A DNA stretch of 64,000 nucleotides from assembly GCF_002735705.1 (NCBI RefSeq), contig NZ_PDZL01000004.1, positions 372,001 through 436,000 of the forward strand. The letters are read 5' to 3'. The number at the start of each line of letters is the position of its first letter. Position 1 is the first letter of the stretch. This document shows positions 26,507 through 35,997 of the stretch, in pieces. Source of the stretch: Janthinobacterium sp. BJB426. GTDB taxonomy: Bacteria; Pseudomonadota; Gammaproteobacteria; Burkholderiales; Burkholderiaceae_D. The notes beneath the pieces were generated by a model. It was not told the DNA's origin and did not search any database. It worked only from the letters and a program-made list of their open reading frames with translations. The position numbers and the translations under genes are program-made.

Positions 26507-27279
26507 TGCGCCTGCTTGGCTGGCTGCTGGCCATCATCGTCAGCGTCTGCGTTACCCTGCTGGTATTCTTCCCCGCCGGCTGGGTGGCCAGTCTCGTGGA
26601 AAAGCAGACGGGCGGACGTTTGACCTTGGGCGACGCGCAAGGTACCCTGTGGCGCGGCTCGGCCTTTGTCGGCGGGGCGGCCAGCGCGAATGGCGCCGTG
26701 ACGCCGCTGCTGCCGGGGCGCTTCAGCTGGCGCATTTCGCCGTCCGTGCTGTGGGGATCGGTGGACGTGGAATTGCAGAATGCGCAGGCGCTGTCGCAGG
26801 CCGTCAATTTGCGCGGCTCGTGGTCGCACTGGCAAGTCAGCCCGGCGGCCCTGCTGCTGCCGGCCGATGGCCTGGGCGGCCTGGGTGCACCGTTAAATAC
26901 CGTGGCGCCGACGGGCAGCATGCGCCTGTCGTGGAGCACCTTGCAGCTGGCACTGGAACAACAGCAGTTTTCCGCCGTCGGCCGCACGACCTTGCAGATG
27001 ACGGACATGGCCTCGCGCCTGTCATCCTTGCGTCCGTTGGGCAGTTACGAGCTTGATTTCGATTGGCAGGGGCAGCAGGCGACGTTGACCTTGCGTTCCA
27101 TCAAGGGACCGCTGCTGCTCGACGGCAGCGGCAGCCTGAATCAGGGGCGCATGCAGTTTTCCGGCCAGGCCCAGGCCGCAGCAGGATATGAAGAGACCTT
27201 GGCGAGTTTGTTGAATTTGCTGGGACAGCGCCGTAGCAATAGCGAAAAAAACATCATCGCCTTAGAGTTCAGACAATGA
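26503..27279 (+). CDS. gspN: GspN
   Basis: A 258-residue accessory T2SS protein with a single N-terminal membrane helix (about 4-25) and a periplasmic beta-rich body with TLGDAQGTLWRGSA near the start and a QALSQAVNLRGSW region. GspN is absent from many T2SS loci; its exact role is unclear. It overlaps both gspM (ATGA) and gspD (ATGA). Confidence 0.9.
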   Translation: MMRLLGWLLAIIVSVCVTLLVFFPAGWVASLVEKQTGGRLTLGDAQGTLWRGSAFVGGAASANGAVTPLLPGRFSWRISPSVLWGSVDVELQNAQALSQAVNLRGSWSHWQVSPAALLLPADGLGGLGAPLNTVAPTGSMRLSWSTLQLALEQQQFSAVGRTTLQMTDMASRLSSLRPLGSYELDFDWQGQQATLTLRSIKGPLLLDGSGSLNQGRMQFSGQAQAAAGYEETLASLLNLLGQRRSNSEKNIIALEFRQ

Positions 27280-29516
27280 AAAAACCATCCGTGAGCCCAA
27301 TTACCTCCTCCTTCTCGCTGCGCCGCCTGTCGGCCGCCGCCTTGCTGTGCTGTTCCGTGGCCGGCATGCCGGCACCCGTCTGGGCCGCGCCCGGCGATGA
27401 AGCGGCGCTCAATTTCGTCGGCGCCGACATCGAGTCGGTGATCAAGGCGGTGGGCCATTACACCAACATCAATTTCGTCATCGACCCGCGCGTCAAGGGC
27501 ACGATCACGCTGGTGTCGGAAAAATCGATCAGCAAGACGCAGGCGTTCGCGCTGCTGGCCTCGGCCTTGCGCCTGCAGGGCTATGCGGTGGTTTCCGGCG
27601 ACGGCTATGCGAAAGTGGTGCCGGAAGCGGATGCCAAGCTGCAATCCGTGCCGACCCAGGTGGGCAACGGCGCCAGCCAGGTGAAGGGCGACCAGATCGC
27701 CACGCAGGTGTTTTACCTGAACTACGAATCGTCGGCCAACCTGCTTGCCGTGCTGCGCCCCCTGATTTCGCCGAACAACACGATCAACGCCAACCCGGGC
27801 AACAACTCGCTGGTGATCACCGATTACGCGGATAACCTCAAGCGCCTGGCGAAGATCATCGCCGCGCTCGACGTGCCCGCCTCGACGGACCTGGACGTGA
27901 TTCCCGTGCGCTATGCCATCGCGTCCGACCTGGCCTCGATGGTGAATAAACTGATGGAAGGCGGGAATGCGGCCGGCGCCGCAGGGGGCGACGCGGGCAA
28001 GGTGTCCGTGCTGGCCGACCCGCGCACCAATTCGCTGGTGCTGCGCGCGCCGTCGGCGGCGCGCGCCAACCTGGCCAAGTCGCTGATCTCGAAGCTGGAT
28101 CAGCCGACCACGCAGCTGGGCAATGTGCACGTGGTGTACCTGAAAAATGCGGACGCCACCAAGCTGGCGCAAACCCTGCGTTCGGTGGTGACGTCGGACG
28201 GCACGGCCGCCTCGGCGCAGCAGCCGAGCAACAACAGCCTGAATACGAATAACCAGAATAACCAGGGCGGCGGCATGAACAGCACTGGCCTGGGCGGCAA
28301 TACGCAAAGCGGCACCACGGGCGGCGCTTCGCTGAGCAACGGGCCGCAGCAGCTGTCGTCGGGCGGCGCGGCCGGCTTCATCCAGGCCGACGCATCGACG
28401 AATACCCTGATCCTGACCTGCAACGAGGCCGTCTACCGCAACCTGCGCGCCGTGATCGACCAGCTCGACGTGCGCCGCGCCCAGGTCTACATCGAGGCGC
28501 TGATCGTCGAAGTGACGTCGGCCAAGGCGTCCGAGTTCGGCGTGCAGTGGCTGGGGCTTTCCGGCGACAGCAGCAGCAGCTACCGCGTGGGCGCGCTGCA
28601 GTCGTTCGCCGGCGGCACCGACAACAATATCGCCAAGCTGGCGCTGGGCGGCGGCAAGGTGCTGCCGACGGGCGGCCTGACCCTGGGCATCTTCAAGCAG
28701 ATCAACGGCGCGCTGGGCCTGGGCGCCGTGGCGCATGCGCTGGAATCGGACGGCAACGCGAACATCCTGTCGACGCCGAACCTGATCACCCTGGACAACG
28801 AGCTGGCGACCATCAAGGTGGGCCAGAACGTGCCTATCCTGACGGGCCAGTACACCAGCACGGCCGGCACCAACACGAATCCGTTCCAGACCATCGACCG
28901 CAAGGAAGTGGGCCTGACCCTGAAGGTGCGTCCGCAGATTTCCGAAGGCGGCACGATCAAGCTGGGCATCTATCATGAGACGTCGAGCGTCGACAAATCC
29001 ACGTCGACAGCCGTCAGCGGCATCACCATCAACAACCGCGTGATCGAGAACAATGTGCTGGCCGACGACGGCCAGATCATCGTGCTCGGTGGCCTGATCG
29101 AGGACAGCACGGGCGACAACGCGGAAAAAGTGCGCGGCCTGGGCGACATTCCCCTGATCGGCAACCTGTTCAAGTACCAGACGCGCGAGCGCAAGAAAAC
29201 CAATCTGATGATCTTCCTGCGCCCTGTCATCGTGCGCAACAAGGAACAGAGCGGCAGCCTGGCGGCCGACCGCTACGACTACATGCGTTCGGCCGAGACG
29301 GCCGCCGTGCCGGCCACGGGCAATCTGATGCTGAAAGACCTGGGCACGCCCGTGCTGCCTGCCTTGCAGGATGGCCAGCCGGTGGGCGGCAACATGGTGA
29401 CGCGTCCCGTGCCGCCGGCACCGACGCCGCCGCCAGGCGCGCCGGCCAACGCGGCCACGCCGCCGCAGTCGCTGCTGCAGCAATATCAGCAACAACCGCA
29501 GCAGCCGCAGAAGTGA
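27276..29516 (+). CDS. gspD: GspD, type II secretin
   Basis: A 746-residue outer-membrane secretin. The signal peptide spans about 1-38. The N0-N1-N2 domains cover roughly 45-310 and a Ser/Asn/Gly/Gln-rich insertion spans about 310-365. The N3 and secretin core follow, with VGQNVPILTGQYTS, EVGLTLKVRPQISEGG and the late GLIEDSTGDNAEKVRGLGDIP motif. A Pro/Gln-rich tail ends the protein. It forms the outer-membrane channel for folded exoproteins. It overlaps gspN by 4 bases and precedes gspE by 10. Confidence 0.96.
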   Translation: MKKPSVSPITSSFSLRRLSAAALLCCSVAGMPAPVWAAPGDEAALNFVGADIESVIKAVGHYTNINFVIDPRVKGTITLVSEKSISKTQAFALLASALRLQGYAVVSGDGYAKVVPEADAKLQSVPTQVGNGASQVKGDQIATQVFYLNYESSANLLAVLRPLISPNNTINANPGNNSLVITDYADNLKRLAKIIAALDVPASTDLDVIPVRYAIASDLASMVNKLMEGGNAAGAAGGDAGKVSVLADPRTNSLVLRAPSAARANLAKSLISKLDQPTTQLGNVHVVYLKNADATKLAQTLRSVVTSDGTAASAQQPSNNSLNTNNQNNQGGGMNSTGLGGNTQSGTTGGASLSNGPQQLSSGGAAGFIQADASTNTLILTCNEAVYRNLRAVIDQLDVRRAQVYIEALIVEVTSAKASEFGVQWLGLSGDSSSSYRVGALQSFAGGTDNNIAKLALGGGKVLPTGGLTLGIFKQINGALGLGAVAHALESDGNANILSTPNLITLDNELATIKVGQNVPILTGQYTSTAGTNTNPFQTIDRKEVGLTLKVRPQISEGGTIKLGIYHETSSVDKSTSTAVSGITINNRVIENNVLADDGQIIVLGGLIEDSTGDNAEKVRGLGDIPLIGNLFKYQTRERKKTNLMIFLRPVIVRNKEQSGSLAADRYDYMRSAETAAVPATGNLMLKDLGTPVLPALQDGQPVGGNMVTRPVPPAPTPPPGAPANAATPPQSLLQQYQQQPQQPQK

Positions 29517-29526
29517 TGGGACAGTC

Positions 29527-30948
29527 ATGAGTAATCTGCTTCCCTACGCCTACGCGCGCGATTTCGGCTTGCTGGCCCGGCCCGGCGCCGTCGACGGTGC
29601 CCCCGTCGAGGTGCTGGTGGCCGCATCGACGGCGCCGGCGGCGATTGCCGAAGTGTCGCGCCGTTTCGGCCAGATCCAGCTGACGGTGCTGCCGCGCGGC
29701 GAACTCGATGCGGCCATTGCCGGCGCCTACGCGGGCGGCGGCGGCGACGCGTCGCAGATGGCCGATGAATTCGACGCCGACCTCGATCTGACCAAGCTGC
29801 TGCAGGACGTGCCGGCCATCGAGGATTTGCTGGAATCGTCCGACGACGCGCCCGTCATCCGCATGATCAACGCGCTGCTGACGCAGGCGCTGCGCGAAGG
29901 CGCGTCCGATATCCACATCGAGCCGTTCGAGCAGACCTCCGTTGTGCGCTTTCGCATCGACGGCAGCCTGCGCGACGTGGTGCGCCCCCGCAAGGCCATC
30001 CACGGCTCGCTGATTTCGCGCATCAAGATCATGGCGCAGCTCGACATCGCCGAAAAGCGCTTGCCGCAGGACGGCCGCATCACCCTGCGCGTGGGCGGCA
30101 AACCCGTCGACGTGCGCGTCTCGACCCTGCCCACCGGGCATGGCGAACGGGCCGTATTGCGTTTGCTGGACAAGGAAGCGGGGCGCCTCGACCTGCAGCA
30201 CCTGGGCATGAGCGCGCCCATGCTGGGGCAGTTCGACGGCCTGATCACGCAGCCGCACGGCATCGTGCTCGTCACGGGCCCCACCGGCTCGGGCAAGACG
30301 ACGACCCTGTACGCGGCGCTGTCGATGCTGAACGCCACCACCACGAACATCCTGACGGTGGAAGACCCGATCGAGTACGACCTGGCCGGTGTCGGCCAGA
30401 CGCAAGTCAATCCGCGCATCGACATGACATTTGCCAAGGCGCTGCGGGCGATTTTGCGGCAAGATCCCGATGTGATCATGATCGGCGAGATCCGCGACCT
30501 GGAAACGGCGCAGATCGCCGTGCAGGCATCCTTGACGGGCCATCTGGTGCTGGCGACTTTGCACACGAACGACGCCTCTGCGGCCGTCACGCGTTTGCTC
30601 GACATGGGCATCGAGCCGTTCCTGCTGTCCTCGTCCCTGCTCGGCGTGCTGGCGCAGCGCCTGGTGCGCAAATTGTGCGGCTCCTGCAAGACCTTCGACG
30701 GGCAATACTGGCAGGCGGTCGGCTGCGAACATTGCGGCCAGACGGGCTACCAGGGGCGTGTCGGCGTATATGAACTGCTGCGCACGACGGAGCAGATCCG
30801 CGCGCAGATCCACAACCGCGCGTCGGAAGCGGAAGTGCGCACGGTGGCCCTGCAGGACGGCATGACGAGCATGCGCGACGACGGCGAACGCTGGCTGCGC
30901 GACGGCACCACCACGCAGGCTGAATTGCTGCGCGTGACCAAAGACTAG
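29527..30948 (+). CDS. gspE: GspE, type II secretion ATPase
   Basis: A 473-residue cytosolic hexameric ATPase. It has a short N-terminal domain (about 1-110), an Asp/His-box region including IHIEPFE, Walker A GPTGSGKTTT at about 250-259, Walker B DPDVIMIGEIRD and the four-cysteine zinc module CGSC...CEHC at about 384-405. All catalytic elements are present. It drives pseudopilus assembly through GspL. Confidence 0.96.
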   Translation: MSNLLPYAYARDFGLLARPGAVDGAPVEVLVAASTAPAAIAEVSRRFGQIQLTVLPRGELDAAIAGAYAGGGGDASQMADEFDADLDLTKLLQDVPAIEDLLESSDDAPVIRMINALLTQALREGASDIHIEPFEQTSVVRFRIDGSLRDVVRPRKAIHGSLISRIKIMAQLDIAEKRLPQDGRITLRVGGKPVDVRVSTLPTGHGERAVLRLLDKEAGRLDLQHLGMSAPMLGQFDGLITQPHGIVLVTGPTGSGKTTTLYAALSMLNATTTNILTVEDPIEYDLAGVGQTQVNPRIDMTFAKALRAILRQDPDVIMIGEIRDLETAQIAVQASLTGHLVLATLHTNDASAAVTRLLDMGIEPFLLSSSLLGVLAQRLVRKLCGSCKTFDGQYWQAVGCEHCGQTGYQGRVGVYELLRTTEQIRAQIHNRASEAEVRTVALQDGMTSMRDDGERWLRDGTTTQAELLRVTKD

Positions 30949-30958
30949 GCCCGCCACC

Positions 30959-32179
30959 ATGCCCGCATTCCGCTATGAAGCCGTCGACGCCCAGGGCGCC
31001 ACCCGCAAGGGCGTGCTCAATGCCGACAGTCCCCGTTCCGCGCGCGCCGAGCTGCGCGTGCAAGGCCTGGTGCCGCTGGCCGTCGAGCCGATCGCCGCGC
31101 AAGTCGACGCCGCCGGCGTGACCAAGCGGCGCGGCTTCGGCGAGCGCCTGTCCAGCACCGAGCTGGCCCTGTTTACGCGCCAGCTGGCCAGTTTGCTGGA
31201 AGCGGGCCTGCCGCTGGAGCAGGCCTTTTCCGCCCTGCTGGAACAGGCCGAGCGGCCGTATCTGCGCGACCTGATCGCCTCGATCCGCTCGGAAGTGATC
31301 GGCGGCGCCGCGTTTTCCGACGTGCTGGCGCGCCATCCGCGCGACTTCGCGGAAATTTACCGGGCGCTGGTGGCGTCGGGCGAACAGATCGGCCATCTGT
31401 CGCGCGTGCTCTCGCGCCTGGCCGACTATATCGAGCGGCGCAATGCGCTGGTGCAGAAGGTCAAGCTGGCGTTTACCTATCCGGCCATCGTCACGGTGGT
31501 GGCGTTTTCCATCGTGATTTTCCTGCTCACCTATGTGGTGCCGCAGATCGTTTCCGTATTTGCCAATACCAAGCAAAAGCTACCCATGCTCACCGTGATC
31601 ATGCTGGCGCTGTCGGACTTCGTGCGCAACTATGGCCTCATCGTGGCCGTGATCCTGGCCGGCGCCTGGTTTGCCTGGCGCCGCGCCTTGCAGCAACCGG
31701 CCCTGAAACGCCGCTGGCATACCTGGCTGCTGACGGCGCCTTTGTATGGGAAATTTGAGCGCAGCCTGAATACGGCGCGTTTCGCCAGCACCCTGGCCAT
31801 TACCACGGGTTCCGGCGTGCCGATCCTGCGCGCGCTCGACACCAGCCGCGACACCTTGACCAACGTGGCGATGCAGGAATTGGTGGCCGAGGCCAGCGGC
31901 GCCGTGCGCGAAGGCGTCAGCCTGGCGCGCGCGCTGTCGGCGCAAAAGCATTTTCCTCCCATGCTGATCCACATGATACGCGCCGGCGAAATCACGGGCG
32001 AGCTGCCGGCCATGCTGGAACGCGCCGCCAGCGCGCAGGAGCAGGACCTGGAACGCCGCACCCTGACGATTGCCGGCCTGCTGGAGCCGGCCCTGATCCT
32101 GGCCATGGGCGTGGTGGTGCTGCTGATCGTGCTGGCCGTGCTGATGCCGATTATCGAAATCAATCAGCTCGTAAGATAA
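30959..32179 (+). CDS. gspF: GspF, inner-membrane platform protein
   Basis: A 406-residue polytopic platform protein with two T2SF domains (about 70-193 and 273-395) and three membrane helices (about 170-195, 223-240, 375-400). It starts MPAFRYEAVDAQGATRKG, the family signature. It follows gspE by 10 bases and precedes gspC by 15. Confidence 0.96.
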   Translation: MPAFRYEAVDAQGATRKGVLNADSPRSARAELRVQGLVPLAVEPIAAQVDAAGVTKRRGFGERLSSTELALFTRQLASLLEAGLPLEQAFSALLEQAERPYLRDLIASIRSEVIGGAAFSDVLARHPRDFAEIYRALVASGEQIGHLSRVLSRLADYIERRNALVQKVKLAFTYPAIVTVVAFSIVIFLLTYVVPQIVSVFANTKQKLPMLTVIMLALSDFVRNYGLIVAVILAGAWFAWRRALQQPALKRRWHTWLLTAPLYGKFERSLNTARFASTLAITTGSGVPILRALDTSRDTLTNVAMQELVAEASGAVREGVSLARALSAQKHFPPMLIHMIRAGEITGELPAMLERAASAQEQDLERRTLTIAGLLEPALILAMGVVVLLIVLAVLMPIIEINQLVR

Positions 32180-32194
32180 GAATCCAAGGAAGCC

Positions 32195-32758
32195 ATGAAG
32201 CGTTTGCCTCAAGTTACAAGTTTGCTCGCCGTCGTGGCGCTGTCCGTGTCGCTGGTCTATTGGGCCATGCAGCTGTTCAAGGCGCCGCAACGCCCCATCA
32301 ATCCGCCCCCCAATCCGGTGGTGCAGGATGCCAGCGTGGAGGCGGGCGCTTCGCTGTTCGGCGGCCAGGTCAGCGTGGCCACGGCCAGCAACTACCAGCT
32401 CAAGGGCGTGGTGGCCGCCGGCAATGGTCGCGGCAGCGTGGCCATCATTTCGACCGATGGCAAGCCTTCCGTGGCCTTGCCGGAGGGTGCCGAAGTGGTG
32501 CCCGGCGTGACGGTGCTGGAGGTGCATGCGCGCCACGTGCTGCTGCGTGACGGCGGCGTGAGCAAGCGCATCGACCTGGTGGCCGACGACAAGGCGCTGG
32601 CCTTGCCGGGGCCGGTGTCCGCCACCCCAACGCCGGCCGCGGCCCCTGCGCCGGCATCGAATTTGGTGCCGCCGCCGCTGCCGATGGAGCAGCAGCGGCC
32701 GGCGACCATGATGCCGACGCCGCAAGTGAGCGGCAGCGTGCCGCCGCCGTCGAATTAA
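32195..32758 (+). CDS. gspC: GspC-like protein without PDZ domain
   Basis: A 187-residue inner-membrane protein. It has one N-terminal helix (about 9-28), an HR-like domain (about 60-130) including NYQLKGVVAAGNGRGSVAIIS and VEVHARHVLLRDGGVSKRIDL, and a Pro-rich tail from about 145 on. GspC links the platform to the secretin through the HR domain. The usual C-terminal PDZ or coiled coil is missing, and the gene is last instead of first in the operon. Confidence 0.85.
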   Translation: MKRLPQVTSLLAVVALSVSLVYWAMQLFKAPQRPINPPPNPVVQDASVEAGASLFGGQVSVATASNYQLKGVVAAGNGRGSVAIISTDGKPSVALPEGAEVVPGVTVLEVHARHVLLRDGGVSKRIDLVADDKALALPGPVSATPTPAAAPAPASNLVPPPLPMEQQRPATMMPTPQVSGSVPPPSN

Positions 32759-32780
32759 CGCTGTTTTTATCGTATTTTGC

Positions 32781-32802
32781 CGATGGCGCCATGCCGCCAT
32801 CG
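32781..32802 (+). other. Hairpin between gspC and the patatin gene
   Basis: A perfect 8-bp stem CGATGGCG/CGCCATCG with a 6-base loop ends just before the CAGGAG ribosome site of the next gene. It has no T-tract. It could dampen read-through from the gsp operon or influence translation of the patatin; this is inference. Confidence 0.4.
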
Positions 32803-32816
32803 CCACAGGAGTCTTC

Positions 32817-35078
32817 ATGTTCCCGATCCGTGCCGTCCTGGCGGGCTGCGTGGCGGCGCTGTGCGCCTTGCCGCCAGCTGCCGCAGCCGACGTCCCCGCT
32901 GCCGCCACTGCCTCTGCCTCCGTTGCCCCGCTGACCGTTCCCGCACCCGTGGCGGCGCGTCCGCGCATCGCCCTGGTGCTGTCAGGCGGCGGCGCGCGCG
33001 GCCTCGCGCATATCGGCGTATTGAAAGTGCTGCAGGAGCTGCATGTGCCGATCGACATGGTGGTCGGCACCAGCATGGGTGGCGTGGTGGGCGGCGCGTA
33101 TGCGGCCGGCGCTTCCGTGGCGGACCTGGAAAAGATGGCGCGCGAGACCAACTGGGCGCGCGTGGTGGCTGACCGGCCGCCGCGCGACGAACTGGCGTTC
33201 CGCCGCCGCGAGGAAGATTTGTTGCTGCCGTCGCGCATCGAGTTTGGCGTGAGCCACAATGGCATTTCCACGCCGCCGGCCGCGGCCAGTAATGCGGCAC
33301 TGGAGATGGCCTTGAACCGGCTGCTGCCGGCCGGCATGCGCGACCGCCCCGCCAGCCAGCTGCCGCTGCCTTTCCGTTCTGTGGCGTCGGACCTGGTCAA
33401 TGGCGAGCTGGTGGAACTGGTGGACACGCCTTTGTTCCTGTCGATGCGCGCTTCGCTGGCCGTGCCGGGCGTGTTTGCGCCCGTGCGCGTGAATAACCGG
33501 CTGGTGGTCGATGGGGGGCTGGTGCGCAACCTGCCCGTCGACATGGCGCGCGCCATGGGCGCCGACATCATCATCGCCGTCAACGTGGGCACGCCGCTGG
33601 CGCCGGAAAAAGACCTGGGCAGCGCCATCGGCGTGGCGCAGCAGATGCTGCAAATCCTCACGGAGCAGAACGTGCAGCGCTCGCTCAAGGAACTGCAGGC
33701 GCAGGATATCCTGGTGGCGCCGGATTTGACGGGCGTCAGTTTCCTCGACTTTGAAAACTATGCGCGCGCCATGCGTGCCGGCGAGCAGGCGGCGCAGGCC
33801 CTGGCCGCCCGTCTGGCGCCGCTGGCCCTGCCGCCGGAGCAGTATGCGGCGCGCGAGCAGCTGCGCCTGGCCGCTCCGGCCCTGCTGGACGTGGCCCTGC
33901 CGCTCACGCGCCTGGCCGTGGAGAGCGAAGGCGATATCAATCCGCGCATCCTGCAGGCGCAATCGGGCCTGGTGGAAGGACAGTCGGTCAGCCAGGAAGA
34001 TGTGCTCAAGGCGGCGGCCAGGCTGTATGGCCGCGGCGACGTGGCGCGCGTGGAGACGGAAGTGGTCGATTCCGGCGACCAGCGCGCCGTCACCATCAAG
34101 GCGGTCGAAGCGCCATGGGCCAGCAACCGCCTGCGCGTGGGCCTGGAACTGGCCAGCGATTTCAGGGACAGCAATAATTTCGCCCTGAAGCTGCTGCATG
34201 CGCGCTCGAACCTGAACAGCTGGGGCGGCGAGTTGCGCAGCACGGCGCAGATCGGTAATACGCGCGGCTATGGCCTGCAGTTCTGGCAGCCGCTGGGGGC
34301 CGGCAACCCGTGGTATATCGCGCCGCAGCTGCAATACACTTCGTCGGCGATAGATTTGTTCGACAAGGGCCGGCGCAACGCCCGCCTGGCCTATAACGGC
34401 CAGACAGCTGCACTGGTGCTGGGACGCCAGTTCGGTACCTGGGGCGATCTGCAGTTCGGCGTCGCTCGTACGGAAGTCAAGGGCAAGCTGGCGATTCCGG
34501 CCGACCCTACGCAGCCGGAGTCGCGCGCGCTGGGCACCACGCAGTTCGTGCGATTCCGCGCTGATACGCTCGATTCGCCGGGCTTTCCCACGCGCGGCGT
34601 CCTGCTTGAGGCCACCTGGGCGCGCGATACGACCACGGGGGCAGGCGAGGCGGCCCTGGGCCAATCGTCCATCACGGGCCTGAAGGCCTTTGGCCGCGGC
34701 AACTGGGCCGGTCACGTGTATGGCGAATGGGCGCGCTCACAGCGTGACGAAGCGCCTCTCAATCTCGGTGGTTTCCTGCGCTTGTCCGGCACGGAATTTG
34801 AATCGGTGAGAGGACGCAGTATCGCCTTCGCGCGCTTCGTGATGGCGCGCCGCATCGGTTCCCTGCCGAGTACCCTGGGCGGCGTGGTGCGGGCCGGCTT
34901 TTCGCTGGAGATGGGCGGCGGCTTCGATCAGAGCGAGCGCTGGAAAAGCAGCAAATTCACTCAGGCGAGCAGCGCCTTTGTGTCCGTCGACACGCGCTTC
35001 GGTCCTGTGTATGTGGCGGCGGGCGCGACCAAGGGCGGCGAGAGCACGCTTTATCTGTTCCTGGGACCGGTCTGGTAG
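32817..35078 (+). CDS. PlpD-type patatin phospholipase with BamA-like barrel
   Basis: A 753-residue outer-membrane or secreted phospholipase of the type Vd (PlpD) autotransporter class. The signal peptide spans about 1-24. The patatin domain (about 50-330) has the oxyanion loop GGGARG at 57-62, nucleophile S86 in GTSMG and Asp D232 in DGG. A POTRA-like segment follows at about 360-440, then a C-terminal 16-strand-type barrel of the Omp85 family (about 445-753) ending FLGPVW. It would carry its lipase domain to the surface without T2SS help. The catalytic dyad is intact. Confidence 0.92.
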   Translation: MFPIRAVLAGCVAALCALPPAAAADVPAAATASASVAPLTVPAPVAARPRIALVLSGGGARGLAHIGVLKVLQELHVPIDMVVGTSMGGVVGGAYAAGASVADLEKMARETNWARVVADRPPRDELAFRRREEDLLLPSRIEFGVSHNGISTPPAAASNAALEMALNRLLPAGMRDRPASQLPLPFRSVASDLVNGELVELVDTPLFLSMRASLAVPGVFAPVRVNNRLVVDGGLVRNLPVDMARAMGADIIIAVNVGTPLAPEKDLGSAIGVAQQMLQILTEQNVQRSLKELQAQDILVAPDLTGVSFLDFENYARAMRAGEQAAQALAARLAPLALPPEQYAAREQLRLAAPALLDVALPLTRLAVESEGDINPRILQAQSGLVEGQSVSQEDVLKAAARLYGRGDVARVETEVVDSGDQRAVTIKAVEAPWASNRLRVGLELASDFRDSNNFALKLLHARSNLNSWGGELRSTAQIGNTRGYGLQFWQPLGAGNPWYIAPQLQYTSSAIDLFDKGRRNARLAYNGQTAALVLGRQFGTWGDLQFGVARTEVKGKLAIPADPTQPESRALGTTQFVRFRADTLDSPGFPTRGVLLEATWARDTTTGAGEAALGQSSITGLKAFGRGNWAGHVYGEWARSQRDEAPLNLGGFLRLSGTEFESVRGRSIAFARFVMARRIGSLPSTLGGVVRAGFSLEMGGGFDQSERWKSSKFTQASSAFVSVDTRFGPVYVAAGATKGGESTLYLFLGPVW

Positions 35079-35830
35079 GGCGCCGCGGGGGCGGCCGTAC
35101 TGCGGCGCAGGGCCGTGAAGGCGGCAAATTCCCATGAGCGAAAGCCCAGCAGCAGGGTAAAGCCGTCGCGCTCGGCGGGTGCCAGGCGCCGGTCGTTCTG
35201 GTGCAGGCGCGCCAGTTCCTCGGCCAGCTGGCGGATCTTTTGCACCAGCTCCTGCGCGCTCGACAGCGACAGGCGCGCCGGGATGCACATCAGGGTTTCG
35301 CCGGCGCCGTCAAAATGCCCGCTGAAATAATCGGCCACCACGTGTTCGCGGAAGTACTGCTGCACCGGGCCGTCGGCCAGCCAGTGGAAGGCGTTCGAGA
35401 CGCGAAGGCTGTAGCGGTTCAGGGGCTTGAGTTCGATCAAGCCCAGGCGATCCAGTTCGGCCAGGCAGCCGATGCATTCGGCCTGCGTCAGCGCATACGT
35501 TTCCACCACCTGCTCCAGGCTCCAGTGGCCGAGGCAGCAGATCGCCACCAGCAGCAGGCGCGGATGCGCGACCAGCGACTTTTCCTGCACCAAGGTGAGC
35601 GTGTCGGCATGCGGCGTGATGTCGGCCGCGCCGCGCAGCACATCTTCCATGGCGATGCCCGAGGCCTTGCAGATCAGGGCCAGGCGCGACAGCGACATGT
35701 CGTGCTGGCCAAACATGCGCTTGACGCTCGATTCGCTCATGCCGATGCGTTCGGCCAATACCTTGTAGGTGATGCCGGCGGCGCGCAGTTGGGTGCGCAG
35801 CACGCGCAAAACCAGTTCAGGTGAACTCAC
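35051..35830 (-). CDS. XRE-family transcriptional regulator
   Basis: A 259-residue regulator. An N-terminal helix-turn-helix of the XRE type (about 8-66) has ITYKVLAERIGMSESSVKRMFG; the C-terminal 190 residues are helical and of no recognised fold. The start is a GTG at 35830 with AAAGGA 5-10 bases upstream; the frame continues to 35899 without a better site. It is divergent from the beta-barrel gene at 35998, a possible target. Its 3' end overlaps the patatin gene by 28 bases in convergent orientation. Confidence 0.85.
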   Translation of the reverse strand: MSSPELVLRVLRTQLRAAGITYKVLAERIGMSESSVKRMFGQHDMSLSRLALICKASGIAMEDVLRGAADITPHADTLTLVQEKSLVAHPRLLLVAICCLGHWSLEQVVETYALTQAECIGCLAELDRLGLIELKPLNRYSLRVSNAFHWLADGPVQQYFREHVVADYFSGHFDGAGETLMCIPARLSLSSAQELVQKIRQLAEELARLHQNDRRLAPAERDGFTLLLGFRSWEFAAFTALRRSTAAPAAPYQTGPRNR

Positions 35831-35997
35831 GATAGTTCCTTTATGCAAGTTTAGTAGCGGTTGACGGTACCGAATGTAGCCGTTAATGGCACTTTGCACA
35901 AGGTGATAGTACTTTTCGGCGAAAGCGATGACACTCCCGCTTGTGGCTCGCGCAGCGCGCTACAACCAGGCAATCCATCCACTTGTAGAGGTTATCC

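Noticed and set aside
27141-29528. A 795-residue minus-strand open frame over gspD
   Set aside because: It lies wholly opposite gspD, has the same His/Arg/Gln-rich composition and no ribosome site.
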